A DNA stretch of 64,000 nt. Origin: Diplolepis rosae. Taxonomy: Eukaryota; Arthropoda; Insecta; Hymenoptera; Diplolepididae. The position numbers were made by a program, and so were the translations under genes. The stretch covers positions 3,286,001-3,350,000 of the forward strand of contig JAPYXD010000484.1 in assembly GCA_030998225.1 (NCBI GenBank). Reading direction: 5' to 3'. Below the pieces are notes generated by a model. It was not told the DNA's origin. It ran no database searches and was given only the letters and a program-made list of their open reading frames with translations. Shown one piece after another: positions 25,300 to 37,700 of the stretch (the first letter of the stretch is position 1; each line of letters starts with the position of its first letter).

Positions 25300-26154
25300 C
25301 ATCTGAGGATCACGTCAGCCGTTTTCTAGAAATTACATATTGACTCTTAGATCACTAACTAAAAAGGGGCTGATACTTCTTATTGAAGAATTTTTTTCTT
25401 GAGAGCCATTATCACTAGGTATTGAATCGAAATTTGCATTATTCTTAAGAGAGGGAAATTTATTGTAAAATATACGAGTACGCATAAAGTGTATACGTGT
25501 AAGAAGAGGATAGAAAAAAATGTTTAGTTTAATTTTATAAACTAACTTGTAGTTGTGGGTACGAAAAGCGTGAGGTTTACAACATAGGCCTAAGGGGAGT
25601 GCTGCAACTCATACGAATGGGGAATCACGAACACACTCAATAGCTTTGACTAATTAGTATACGAGGAAACTCTAAATCCCTACTCTGAGCGTGATTTGCT
25701 TGCGAAGATTATGCATTGGTGATAGGTTAGTGTTTGCATATGTATTGTGAGGTCGATAAAGAGCTGACAAAATAGACGTCAGTTTCCGAGCGTCTTTTGT
25801 TTATTTTTTTCTTGGATTTTAAAGCGTCGGATTTTTTTCGACTCACTCATGATTTTTAGTATAGTTCTAGCAAATATCAGAACGTCCCATTACAAAATGT
25901 TAAAACAGGATTCGAATCTTTTTAATAATTCAATGTTACAATCTCGCTCGAATTTAATATAGTGCATTATAAATACCATAATTCTTTTAATATTTTTTTA
26001 AACATATTTATTAATTTTTTGAAACAAATTTTAAAATCGGTCGTTAAAAAACACAATGACAATTTTTAGTATTGTATAAAACCTTTTCTTCCACACTCTT
26101 AAATAATGGCCCAATTTAAACGCTTAAAAAATGAACGCAAAGTGGGCGAATATA
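25300..26154. other. AT-rich spacer, nothing recognised
   Basis: No domain-bearing ORF or repeat boundary recognised. Confidence 0.35.
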
Positions 26155-27802
26155 CACTCAGAAACTTTTCGTTAAAGTTAATCAAAAAATGAAAAGGCTG
26201 GTTTTCCTAAATCGTTAAAGGAATATACACTGTTAAACATCTTATTACTTTTAATAGACTTTAATATACAAGTTGTGAATTAAAATTAATATATTTGTAT
26301 ACTAAACTCAAAACTCCCCTGCTTTCCCATCAGCCCATGATTACGGAACTGCGTTAGCTTTAAACGTCAGGGTCATGTTCTATAGGTGCTCTACGCCACG
26401 CCTCGGCGTCCCCATCTACTGCTTGCTTGGCATCATATGCGGCCTCTCGAAGGCATCCTCTGCGGGGCTGAGTCCTGAAAAGCCTCGCAACGTATTTTCA
26501 CCGGGATATGGTCGTCATGGGGCTTATCTTTTTTAGCGGAGCAAAGGTAGCACCGCGGTTTCCTTATGCAGGAACTGGCTGTGCCCCCCTTTGCCGCACC
26601 TCAAGCAACTTCTGCTTTGGTCAAGCCCCCGGCAGTTCGTCCCCATGTGGCCAAAGCAAAGACAGCGGTAGCACCGATTTATCTCCATGATTTAGCGGAC
26701 CCTGAAGGAGACCCACTCGATTTTGACGTGGGTCGCTTTGAGTAATTTCGAGGCCCGTGCCTCCTCCAGAAGCACATACACCTTCTTGTTTCATCTGTAT
26801 GGTCTCTTAGTTAGAGACACCTTGAGTTCTAACTCCGATGCAACATCAAAAAAGCCTCTTACAGCATCTTCGATATCCTGGGGATGAAGTGGCGGACAGT
26901 CCCAATAGCATCAATAACCTCTTTCAAGGCGGTATCTAGCCGCCCTCCGCCTTCTTTGGAATATTCCAGTTCCACTAGCAGGTCTTTAGAGCGCATCTCC
27001 CTCATTCCCTGGACTATGACGCCCAGTTCGTCAGGTTTGACGCGCTTCTTGAGGTCTTTTAAAATGGCCGCGTAGCTCACTCCCTCATCAGGCTTTATTA
27101 GCACCGCTTCTGGGCGAGCATGTCTTGGCCAATCTGGTTTCTTAGTCTCCGGTTTAGGCTTTTTCTTACGGAAATTCTTCCTGGCTGGGACCTCCACCCA
27201 TTTCTCTTCCTTTGTGTAGGTTTTAGGCCTTTTCACCTCCGGCTTCTAGGCTGCACTGTCCTGCGGGCACACGCTCGGCTCTCTCAGCTCACACACACTT
27301 TGGGCCCGTGCCAGTTTTACCTCCCTACCAATAGCCCTTCCCAACTGGTTTCCGAATGATTCGGCTCAGACTTCCGTATGTTCGGTATCTTCGCAGAGTT
27401 GTTTTAATTCGTGCAACACCTCCGCGATACCCTCTCTAATTGGAAGGAACTTTTATTTAAATCATTTTTCTCCATGTTATTCTCACGATCAGCTAGGAAA
27501 GTATAAGGACCACCTCTGCAGAGCCCCGCATGCAGAGGTAAGGTCTAAATATTCCATGAGGTGTCCTGGTTTCCTGGAGAAACCGTAGAAGACACCACTC
27601 CCTGGTGCCATGCAGCCCTCGACACGGCCTTTAACACCTTGACTTGGGGGTTATTACTTCGGGACCATCCTTTGAATATACGTTACTGAAAAAAACTTCC
27701 ATTACAACTCATAGAAGTTTAATACAGACATTTCTAACAGTGTACTAAAATGTAATACCACTTTTAACGAATTCTATTACAAGGTTTTTCTCAGTGTATA
27801 CC
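26155..27802. repeat. TIR-bounded element with CACTCAGA/CACTGAGA ends, containing an R1 fragment
   Basis: TACACTCAGAAAC at about 26155 pairs with TACACTGAGAAAA (reverse complement of the end near 27800). A second inner pair, TACACTGTTAAAC near 26225 and TACACTGTTAGAA (reverse complement) near 27746, is nested inside. The interior is mostly the R1-type gag remnant, so a retroelement fragment appears to have landed in, or been captured by, a small DNA element. Confidence 0.4.
26340..27675 (-). pseudogene. R1-clade non-LTR retrotransposon ORF1 (gag) remnant
   Basis: Minus-strand remnant of the gag-like ORF1 of an R1-clade LINE, whose product binds element RNA. The best frame, 27236-26859 (125 residues), has the characteristic stretch PDEGVSYAAILKDLKKRV followed by VQGMREMRSKDLLVELEY. 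Continuing downstream past several stops, a CCHC knuckle CYRCLCFGHMGTNC is readable at about 26632-26673, and a second, degraded knuckle (CLRCGKGGHS) follows. Multiple stops and frameshifts make it nonfunctional, and no reverse transcriptase ORF is present, so it is a fragment. GC content is well above the neighbours, as is usual for this clade. Confidence 0.8.
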
Positions 27803-29212
27803 TTTCATACTAATCACTTGTTAGTAATGACAGATAATGCCTTTTTTACAAATTAGAAACATGTTTGGAGGTAGTTTTGGATTCTCAACAATAAATCATG
27901 ATATCTCCTTCTTGTAAGGCATAAATTAAACTATTTCTTAACTGGAGAAGCTTTATAAAGAGAATCATTATCAGACTTAAGCTACAAGCAGCCACACTCA
28001 TGTTGAAATTCTAAAATTTAGAGTCAATTTTAGGCAAAGTACCGTCCGTACTTTGAGTTTTTACGCGAACTATTTTATCGCCATGTATATTAAATTTACT
28101 ATACCAATGTATGTTAAATTTCAGTAGCGGCAGTGCATATCTGCTTCATACACTTGTATATTAAATCTAAAACAGATTTTTCTAACAGTGTATCCATTCT
28201 TGAAATAATGGTACTTAACTATGTGCGAAACTGTCATTTAATCAGAATTAGACAGGAAAAAGTGGACCTCTCCAATTACAAGAATTGATATTTTCACTGA
28301 AATTGGATTACTCAACCGATTTGATCCCTGCTTTGAAATTGAATTGATCGAACTGGAAAATTTCCAATGTGTGTATTATATTATTCCTTTTGAAGTTATA
28401 ACATAATATTTTCTAAACGGCAGTCTAATACTTACATTTTATGAGAATATTTCTAAAATAATGTGTGTAAAATGAACTTTCATTTTTGCATCGAAGAGGT
28501 TTGATTTGTTTTGAGTCAAGTACAAATATAGAGCCTTCGAAGAGCCTATGTATTCGTGATTCTCTTGTATACTTATTCAGCTATACCATTTCTACTATCT
28601 TTTCACTCGTGAACAAGTTCGTAATTACTATCAAGTGAAAATCCGATAACGATAAAATTTTCAGTAAGCGATACTCAAGCATGACATTCAATATTCTGAA
28701 TACCATAATCTCTATTGTAAACACATCTTTTAATACCTGGGAAATGAACTTGTATAAAATTGCATGAAGTGAATGCCTCTTTATACATATGAAAATAATA
28801 AGATGAGAAATACAATAAATTTATTATAAAATACGAAAATTCAGGTCTTTTATCTTATTTTAAGTATCATAATTTCATGTAACAAAATTTAAGCTCTTAT
28901 ATCACTATTTATGGTCAAGAAGCAATATACAGTTTTCTTGTAAAAATTGTCAAGCGAATAATTTCTACAATTATCGTATAAGTAGCGTTTTCTGTTTAGT
29001 CATTATTCCGAAAAATTTGAAAAAATTAGAAATAATTGGCCTATCTTACACTTAGAAAAATATTTGATTAATCTGGAGGTGTGCTAAAAGCTCGAAAGCT
29101 CGGCCCGAGCCGGGTTGTCGAAACAATGCTATATTTTGATTCAAAATCTCCTCAGCAGTGATTGCTCATGTGAGAAACAGTTCACATATTAATTTGAGGC
29201 TGCCTAATTTCA
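27803..29212. other. AT-rich spacer, nothing firm recognised
   Basis: No protein-like ORF. An AACAGTGTA motif near 28185 resembles the ends of the element to the left. Confidence 0.35.
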
Positions 29213-32002
29213 GGATAACCCGTGTGGAAAAATTTTGCACTCTAAAAACAGACTATTGACTGTCAAACGATTCCTTTCACGATTAAAGGATTATATATTC
29301 AAAATTTTCAGAAGAGGAAATCCTTTAAAAGTTGAAGAATAAAATTTTCGTTTCAAATGCTATCTTTTTACTGTCAAAGTATTTTCTTTAACCTGCAAAT
29401 GAAATCCTATGCCTTACAGAAGAAATATAATTTCAAGTTATCAATACTATATTAACGATCTGTCTTAGATTTCAGCTTAAAGAAATTTGAAGATACAACT
29501 TTAAAGAAACACATAATAATCAATGAAAGTCAAGGACGCTTTACAAAATCATTCTAAAAAAGGACGACTAATAACCCTTCAATGGTTAAAAGCATCAAAA
29601 ATGAATAAATTTATAATACTTCGATTGTCAGAAGCAATGAAAAATGAGGTTAATCCTTTAATAGTTAAAAGATTTTTTTAGAGTCAAAAGAAATCGTTTA
29701 TGGGTACAACTATTTTCGTTTTGCATTTTACAGATAAGTTTATAAACAGTGAAACGATTATGTTGATAGACAAAATAAATCTGCTTAATTTCAATGGATG
29801 CATTCTGAAAGGAACGTAATTTCACTATTAAAAGACTTTTTTTTAGACTGCATGGCAGTCTATTGTCTGATCTGGCTCAAGTCTGGCACTGTCCAGACCG
29901 GCTAGTCTGAAACTTCTGGTCTGGCTCAGATTTGGCGCTGTTCAGCATTCCATGACAAAAAAGTTTGTATGTGGCAAACGAAAATTTCTTTTACAAGTTT
30001 CGAAAAATTCATAGGTTAGTAACAAGTTTTTAGAAACATTTATTATGCGACCGGAAACAAGTATCTCCTTTTTGCAAATATTTTTACTGCTTACTTTTTG
30101 ATTCCAAAACCTGCGAAGATTAAGTTGTGATTTCCAAAGTGACATTCCTGATAACATGTCTATTACTGCATTGACCCACATTCACAAAAGTTTTGTTCAT
30201 TTCTTTGGCATAGGGTCAGTTTCTGTCAGTCTGTTTCTTAATTAAAAGGTATGTACAAACCCCGTGTATCTAATAAAGAAGAATATTAGAAAAGATTGAA
30301 TTACTTTGAGAGGTTAGGATTTTTAATCGAAATCGATAAATGTTCAATTAAAATGGTTTTTCAAGCAAAACTTTATTAATTGACCACCAATTAGTGGTTA
30401 ACCAGCCGCGAATTAGTGGCTGGCAAACTGCTGGCTAGCCGCTGACTAGTGTCTGACCGGCCGCTGGCTTGAGGCTAAGCAACCTATGGCTTGTGGCTGG
30501 CCAGCCGCTGATCGTACAATAACGTTAAAATTCTGGCCAGCCCCAGACCAGGCCTTATTAGACCAAGCAACAGGGAATTTGTTATGAATGATTTATGACA
30601 TTATTTATTTCAGAAAACGGACTGCGCCATCAGAAGAGAAGGTGGTCATAGAGTAATTGTGTCATGTTTTGGACAACGAAATATGATTTATAAATTTGTT
30701 ATCAACATTTAAGACAAAAAAATCGCACTTTTTTTAGTTTTTTGTTTATAACATTAAAGGTAATTATCCAATCTTAATGACATTAATTGAAATGTTGTAT
30801 AAAATTGAATTGCGAATAAATTGAGCCGCCGTTCGATCTGATTGGATAATTAGAAGCGAAGAAAATTCGGAAAAATCGGGAAATTGTGCTTTTGTTAAAC
30901 AATTTAATATCTCAGTTAATTTTTAACTTTTCAGGTTGAGGTTTTCTGTAAAAGTAACCAACTTTATGCTCTTCAAATGTATAAAAAAAAGAACACTTTA
31001 AAATAATACGTTTCCGCGCTATTGACACTTTAATTTATTTCATGCGTTAATTGTAAAATGTCTGCTTGCCGCAGAGGTGGTCCGATTTTTATTTTGAAAA
31101 CGGCTTTTTTAAAATATAAATCAACCACAACAGAACGTCAATCTTGGTTTTTCGCTAAAATGTTGCAAAGTTTATTAAAAAAAGGGTCCAAACATGGTTC
31201 TAAACGCTTGAACGCAGCAAAGTGACACAGTGAGCCTACTCGCCTTCTCCCCCCACCACTGTCACTTTGCTGCGTTCAAGCGTTTAGAACCATGTTTGGA
31301 CCCTTTTTTAATAAATTTGCCACATTTTTGCGAAAAACCAAGATTGACGTTCTGTTCTGCTTGAGTTATATTTTAAAAAGCCGTTTTCAAAATAAAAATC
31401 GGACCACCTCTGTGGCAAGCAGACATTTTACAATTAACGCATGAAATAAATTAAAGTGTCAATAGCGCGGAAACGTATTATCTTAAAGTGTTCTTTTTTT
31501 TATACATTTGAAGAGCATAAAGTTGGTTACTTTTCCAGCAAACCTCAACCTGAAAAGTTAAAAATTAACTGAGATATTAATTTGTTTAACAAAAGCTCAA
31601 TTTTCCGGTTTTTCCGAATTTTCTCCGCTTCTAATAATCTAATCAGATCAAGCGACGACTCATATTGTTCGAAATTAAGTTTTCTACAACATTTCAATTA
31701 ATGTCATCAAGATTGGATAATTACCTTTAATGTTATAAACAAAAAACTAAAAAAAGTGCGATTTTTTTGTCTTAAATGTTGATAACAAATTTATAAATCA
31801 TATTTCGTTGTCCAAAACATGACACAATTACTCTATGACCAACTTCTCTTCTGATGGCGCAGTCCGTTTTCTGAAATAAATAATGTCATAACAAATTCCC
31901 TGTTGCTTGGTCTATATAGTCAGTGCCAGAACTGGAAATCAGACAGTCTGGTCTGGGGCTGGCCAGCGCCATGAAATTTCCCCACACGGGAAATCCTTCA
32001 AA
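29213..32002. mobile_element. Composite inverted-repeat element enclosing a giant palindrome
   Basis: The outermost inverted repeats are CCCGTGTGGAAAAATTT near 29219 and, in reverse complement, CCCGTGTGGGGAAATTT near 31990. Further in, CTGGCCAGCCCCAGACCAG occurs near 30534 and again inverted near 31950. Between them lie CTGG-rich motif clusters (29860-29950, 30390-30560) and the palindrome at 30561-31912. No transposase frame is readable and no target duplication was found, so the class is unknown. Confidence 0.5.
30561..31912. repeat. Giant near-perfect palindrome (~670-bp arms)
   Basis: The left arm 30561-31232 and right arm 31256-31912 are reverse complements at an estimated >90% identity by eye, separated by about 23 bases of C-rich spacer. 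Both ends read GACCAAGCAACAGGGAATTT outward to inward. Most differences are single substitutions, and the left arm has one short duplication (ATGAATGATTTATGA against ATGA). No ORF spans the arms. Confidence 0.9.
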
Positions 32003-33029
32003 AACTTGATTCAAAACAACTCAAATGTTTTCATACACATTTTCAGAAATAAATTCTAGTATGCAGGTATTGAATGACTGCGGGGACCTGTTCGAGACCC
32101 TGAAATGTTTGGGTAGCTGAATAATTTAGAGAATGGGAAATATCAGAACGGTCCATAGTGGTCCGAAACAGGAATTTACTGTTCAGAAAAGTTTACAGCC
32201 TTCAATTTTCATTTTTCATTTTTTAAATCACAGTCAAATAAATTTTCAAGAGATCTATGAAATGCGATTTTCACTTTTCAAATTTTAGCGCAAAGTGTCA
32301 TAATAAGGACAATTTTGGTTTCTTTTTCTTCAGGAACGATTTTAAAATATCACAAAACGTTTCAAATTCATGCGGGGACACTCTCAGAATACAAATAATT
32401 TGCACAATAATCAATTCAATTGTTATAAACAAACAAAGTCATCAAATAAACAACGGAGTGATTTGATGAACGATAAAAAAAATTTTTTGACTACACGGAG
32501 AAAAAAATCTGACTATAATAGCAATTTTGGCATTTCCGCGCATAATCTTTGCTTTCTTTACACAAGTCAGCCTTAACATACGTTGCCTGAGAGGTCCAAC
32601 TACATAACATTGTTTAATCATAACATTTACCATGGTTATAAACAGATGTCGTATCAAATAGCACACTTTTATGTTCTGAACAAACAAAATCCATGTTTGA
32701 TATTGCATTAACATTTCAAAATAAAAAAGTATATTTTTGTCTTTTAAACATTAAAAATGCATGTAAAATGTGCAATGTGTAACTCAAATTTTGTGTCCTA
32801 AATCCTCATTCGTGGCTTTTCGAGAAATTTGGCGTGTATTAACTTTATGAAAACGATTCATACATTTTTATCAATCAATGTTGCGCTAAGAATGAAATAT
32901 AGCAATTTTAATTCAAAAATAGTATATTGTGTGCCAAGGAACAAAAATGGGCTTTTTAGACGAATCTGAAGTTTAGAATAGCGGGAGTAAAAACTATTCC
33001 TAGGGAGTGAAAATAATGGCGTAGATGTA

Positions 33030-34317
33030 CCAGGGGCGTTAGTTGAAATTTGCCGGTTTTACTCATAGATGTCGCTAGAGATATGTATACATTTCTATGA
33101 TTTGGCATCTATGTCATATTTTTCTATGGATAATAATCTTCAAAAATACACAATTACATTCTGCCAAAATAATAGCATCATAGTTGTTTACCTCAGTGAA
33201 TATATCGAGTTTCGTTCCAAGTAAATCGCATTTGCGGCATTCGTTGATTTTCTTATTTCATCAACATAAAAAAGCAGTTGAAGCTCATCGATTGCTGGTA
33301 CAAACTTATGTTGAACATGCTCCAGTGATTAGAACATGTGAGACATGGTTTCGTCAATTTATAAGTGGAGATTTCGATTTAACAGACAATGAACATCCTG
33401 GTGCAGCGAAAAAGTTCGAAGATGAGGAATTGCAGGCGTTATTGGATGAAGACCCAACCCAATCGCAACAACAATTGGCACAAACACTAAATGTGACTCG
33501 AGGAGCAATTTGCCAACGTTTAAAAGCCATGGGAAAAATCCAAAAGTATGGAAAATGGGTACCACACCAACTGAACGATAGAAAAATGGAAAATCGAAAA
33601 ACCATTTGTGAAATGCTGCTTCAACGGTTCGAAAGGAAATCTTTTCTCTATCGAATTGTCGCGGGGGACGAAAAATAGATTTATTTCGAGAACCCGAAGC
33701 GGAAAAAATCATGGCTTTCACCTGGTGAGGTCGGCCCATCGACTCCAAGGCCAAATCGCATTGGCCGTAAGACAATGCTCTGCGTTTGGAGGGACCAATG
33801 TGGTGTGGTGTACTTCGAGTTATTAAAACCTGGTGAGACGGTGAATACGGATCGCTACCGACAACAAATTATCAATTTGAATCATGCGTTGATCGAAAAA
33901 CGGCCGGAATGGTCCCGAAAACATGGCAAAGTTATCCTTACAACATGACAACGCACCGTCTCATACCGCTAAAGTGGTGAAGAACACATTAAAAGCATTA
34001 AATTGGGAAATATTATCGCACCCGCCGTACTCTCCAGACCTCGCCCCGTCCGACTATTACCTTTTCGCATCGATGGGACACTCACTCGCAGAGCAGTGCT
34101 TCGCCAATTTTGAAGAAGTCGAAAAATGGCTCGTCGAATGGTTTGCCTTGAAAGAGAAAAATTTTTTTTGGAATGGTATCCATGATTTGCCTGAAAGATG
34201 GGCAAAATGTGTAGAATCCAATGGTCAATACTTTGAATAAAATTTTTTTAAGATTCCCTTGAGAATTAATTGTTTTCTTTATTGAAAAACCCGGCAAACT
34301 TCAACTAACACCCCTGG
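33030..34317 (+). mobile_element. Full-length mariner element (mauritiana-like)
   Basis: 1288 bp between TA dinucleotides at 33028-33029 and 34318-34319. Terminal inverted repeats start CCAGGGGCGTTAGTTGAA (left) and CCAGGGGTGTTAGTTGAA (right, reverse complement), with about 30 matching bases. The length matches complete mariners (~1.3 kb). It inserted near the symmetry centre of an older inverted repeat. Confidence 0.92.
33202..34240 (+). pseudogene. mariner transposase (DD34D), lightly damaged
   Basis: Transposase for cut-and-paste movement of the surrounding element. Order: helix-turn-helix DNA-binding part (SSFVPSKSHLRHSLIFLF onward), linker motif WVPHQLN, catalytic AGDEK, then HDNAPSHTA and YSPDLAPSDY. 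Exactly 34 residues separate the second and third Asp (DD34D). All three catalytic Asp codons are present. Three lesions are visible. The family's start Met codon reads ATA at 33202-33204. The Trp after GDEK is a TAG at 33676-33678. A one-base frame change near 33945 puts HDNAPSH in another frame. The subfamily call rests on resemblance to Mos1-type proteins. Few lesions suggest a fairly young copy. Confidence 0.88.
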
Positions 34318-34752
34318 TAACTTACATTATTACCGTTATTTTTACTCCATAGGGACTGTTTTATTCCTGCTACGTCCCACTGAGAAAAAAAGGTCGATTT
34401 TTGCACCGCCTTACAAGCATAAAAAGAGCCAAATTCACACCTGCTTGGAAAAAAAAAAATTTTTCGTTCATCGAACCACTCCGTTGTTTATTTGTTGACT
34501 CAATTTGTTTATAAAAATTTGGCAATCGTTCCTGAAGAGGAAAAAAACAAAAACTGCAAAATAGCCGTTTTAACCACACTTGTCATTAAATAAATAAATA
34601 TTAATAAATATGAACAAAGTCAAATTTAAAAATTGCATCTCACAGATTTTTCAAAAATTTATTTGACTGGGATTTAAAACAAAATTAGTAAATAAGATGA
34701 AAACTGAAGGCTGTAAACTTTATTGAACAGTAAATTTCTGTTTCGGACCACT

Positions 34753-37700
34753 GTGCGGTCGAGTATCGGGCTTTGAACTTTTTGCACACCCCTAGATTAG
34801 TCAAACCAGAGAACTTGTTTCATGTAACCAAAGATGGTTTGTTTCGATACGATTTGTTTAAATCAAACAAATTTCTCAGTTGATTCAACTAAATTTTGGT
34901 TGATGCAATTAAATTTTGTTTTACTTGATCGAAGATCTTGGTTAATTGAACAAAATGGTATGGTTAGATCAAGTAATTTTTTTTTCTGAGTGTAGCGACT
35001 ATTCCTGAAATTTCTCATCGATACGACAACTTATTATTCCAAAATATAGCCATGACCAAATTAAGATACGCTTCTAAAATCTGTTTGATAAATTTTAGTA
35101 CGTATAACGAATTCTGGAATTCAACAAAAGACAGAAACAAATTTTACATGCTAGGAGGAAGAAAAGGAATAAACGGGTCACGGGAGTTATTTGGTATCAT
35201 TTCTGAATAAAATGGGATTGCGAGTGAAGGGGAGAAAATTATTACAATGAAATGTATGTCAGGGGGTAAATTTCAGATGTTATGCAAACTCACTTACTCT
35301 ATAAATATATTTCCTTGTCACATTCTCTATTCAAATTCAATAATTCTTTTTTTGCTACTTGACTTTTTCTGCTTCGTTCCAGTTTTATTATATATTTCAT
35401 GCATAATTTTGCAAAAAGGATTTCTATTTGCTTTTAACAAAATTGTAATTTTTCTAAAGTAGAATAATGAGCTACTTCTAAAAATTATTGCAGAGATTAA
35501 TGAAGCATCTTTTTTTTCTAATCGAAGGCAGCTTTCGCGTTTTTGCTTCTGCACTGTTGAAAATTTTATTGAATTTAATATTAAATTAATATTCATGCAC
35601 ATTAAATTTAATAATTTTTAAATAAAAATATATTGAAATTGATTAACATTAATAAAATAAATAAAAATGTATCTTAAAATTGAAATAAATGTTTGTATTT
35701 TTCAAGCTGAAAATATTTTAAATTTCAGATAGGTTACTGAAAAATACTTCTATCGCGTGTATTATAATACTGACATTTCTAAAAGTGTACTAGTTGTATC
35801 CATCATCATACAACGAGGATATATAACTTGACAAAGGTAGATTTTTCTTTCATCTTATCAATCGCTCTCTAGATGGGCATTTAATAATAACCATGATAAG
35901 CTCTACTGACTCTTGAAAACTTATTATTCATATGGTTGTGTTTCTCGAAAGTATTCATTGTTTTCCCCTCGTTCCTGCTTGCTGATTACCAGGGACTGTT
36001 GATAAACAGCTTCTTATACTAGACAGGTCATCTCGCACACCCCAGTCTTAATGGCTATTTTTGCCTCACTGTGATGAAAATCTTTCTCTTAGTCTATTTT
36101 TCATCTAAAACTTATTAATCTTAATTAATCACAAGGCCTTATTGCAGAACTATAAAAATAAAGTGTATTAAGAGAAATTTCTAAAAATTCAGGGGACGTA
36201 TAATAAAAGAAGATATAGAACCTCTGTTTACTTTTTTTTCGTCAAAATTGTGGAAATTACATTATTTAGAAAAAATAAAATTAGAAAAGTTATAGACAAT
36301 TAAAGTTAACTGTTCAATTTTTTGCAAAAGTTTCTCTAAAAAAAAGTTGACACACATCTTTATTGTTTTCTTTTATATATTTTCAATTTACATAAGAATA
36401 TGTGACTCCGGCGCATTTACGCGTTTTTATGCGGCAGTTGAGAGTAGCGTAATGTTGTGTATTAGGATACAGAGGGGCATCATGTGAAAATTTAACTGCA
36501 CATGTGCCTATTACGATATAAAAAAACACTCAATTTTTCGTCATAAAAAATGATCGAAAATCAGTGTTTTTCAAAACATAAATTGCTATTACTCGGTCAA
36601 TTTTTGACAAAATCGTTTGTATTTTTTATCATTAGACGTGGAATACTTTAGCGGAGCCAATGTATTAAAAGAAATATGTTGACAAATTTTCTTTTAAATA
36701 ATATTTTAATGTTAATAAAAAACCATGTTTTTGTGGTTGTCCCGGTAGAAAGTCTCTAAGAAATTTTCGATTTCGGAAAACTTCCAGCGACAAAGTTGTT
36801 CCTTACCGCTAGAGGAAGTTTTCTGGAAATTTTCAGAAACATTTGTTTATTATTGCGGATTTGGCAGCGATGTATTTCGTGCGTGGACAATACTTTTCCG
36901 CCATCTCGAGTGTTCGGCGAGTTATTGCTGGTGGCTCTTCATTAATATACGCTTCGTAGTTCCAAATGATTTCATTGTAATATTCATTGTACAATAATAA
37001 ATACAATATAATATATAATGATCTCGTCTCGGCTTTACCTCAGCAACGCCTCGACTACGCTTTGACTTCGATCTCCAGCAAGCATTGTCGCTCGTCGCGT
37101 AATAACCCTCATTATGCGCCTCGGCGCATAATATACTATAAACTTGCAATTGTTTGATGTTGAACAAAATTATGTTTAGATTGGTGACAAAACTGGTTTT
37201 CACCGTTAACATTCAATTAAGATGTTTTGAGAAAAACTCATGATCTTATGTTAGTTTTGATTCCTTAGGTCTGACATTTTCCTCGTTTTTATGCACAGGT
37301 TGTTTTCACAGAGGAATATCGGCATTGAGATACTTTTTGTTATTTTTCTCGCATATATTTATTAAACTTTGTTTGTGGCAGAATAAAAACACGCACAGCC
37401 TTGTCAACGACTAGTTCTCGTCAGCTCTCGAGAGCTCGTTTTAGATGTACGAACTTTGACTTGAGAAAGTTCTTCGCTGAGTTCACACGTTACTTGTTTC
37501 TAATCCTACTTCATAGTCATCGCCTAAGTAGTAACCTGGAATTATGCTTTAACTGGAAGTAAAGAGCTACTTCTATGGAAATGTAGACTGTTTGCTTTTG
37601 ACTCATGGGTGCCTTTATAAAACACTGCACTGCATACAGTCTCTGAATAAAGCTGCCAGAATTGCTTCTCCAAGAGGTTTACAGTGTATAGTTGTAAAAA

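Larger units (their letters stand above)
32157..34752. repeat. Large imperfect inverted repeat split by a mariner
   Basis: The left arm begins AGTGGTCCGAAACAGGAATT (32157) and the right arm ends, in reverse complement, AGTGGTCCGAAACAGAAATT (34752). Further paired blocks are TTTACAGCCTTCA, CAGTCAAATAAATTTT, CTTCAGGAACGATT, AAATAAACAACGGAGTG and GGGAGTAAAAAC/GGAATAAAAC beside the mariner. The left arm (~870 bp) is longer than the right (~430 bp), apparently because it holds an extra insertion after ~32495. The mariner at 33030-34317 occupies the centre. Confidence 0.7.

Noticed and set aside
24850..25306. Overlapping ORFs of ~95 codons on both strands
   Set aside because: They lie in the GC-richer interior and right arm of an inverted-repeat element and have no protein features.
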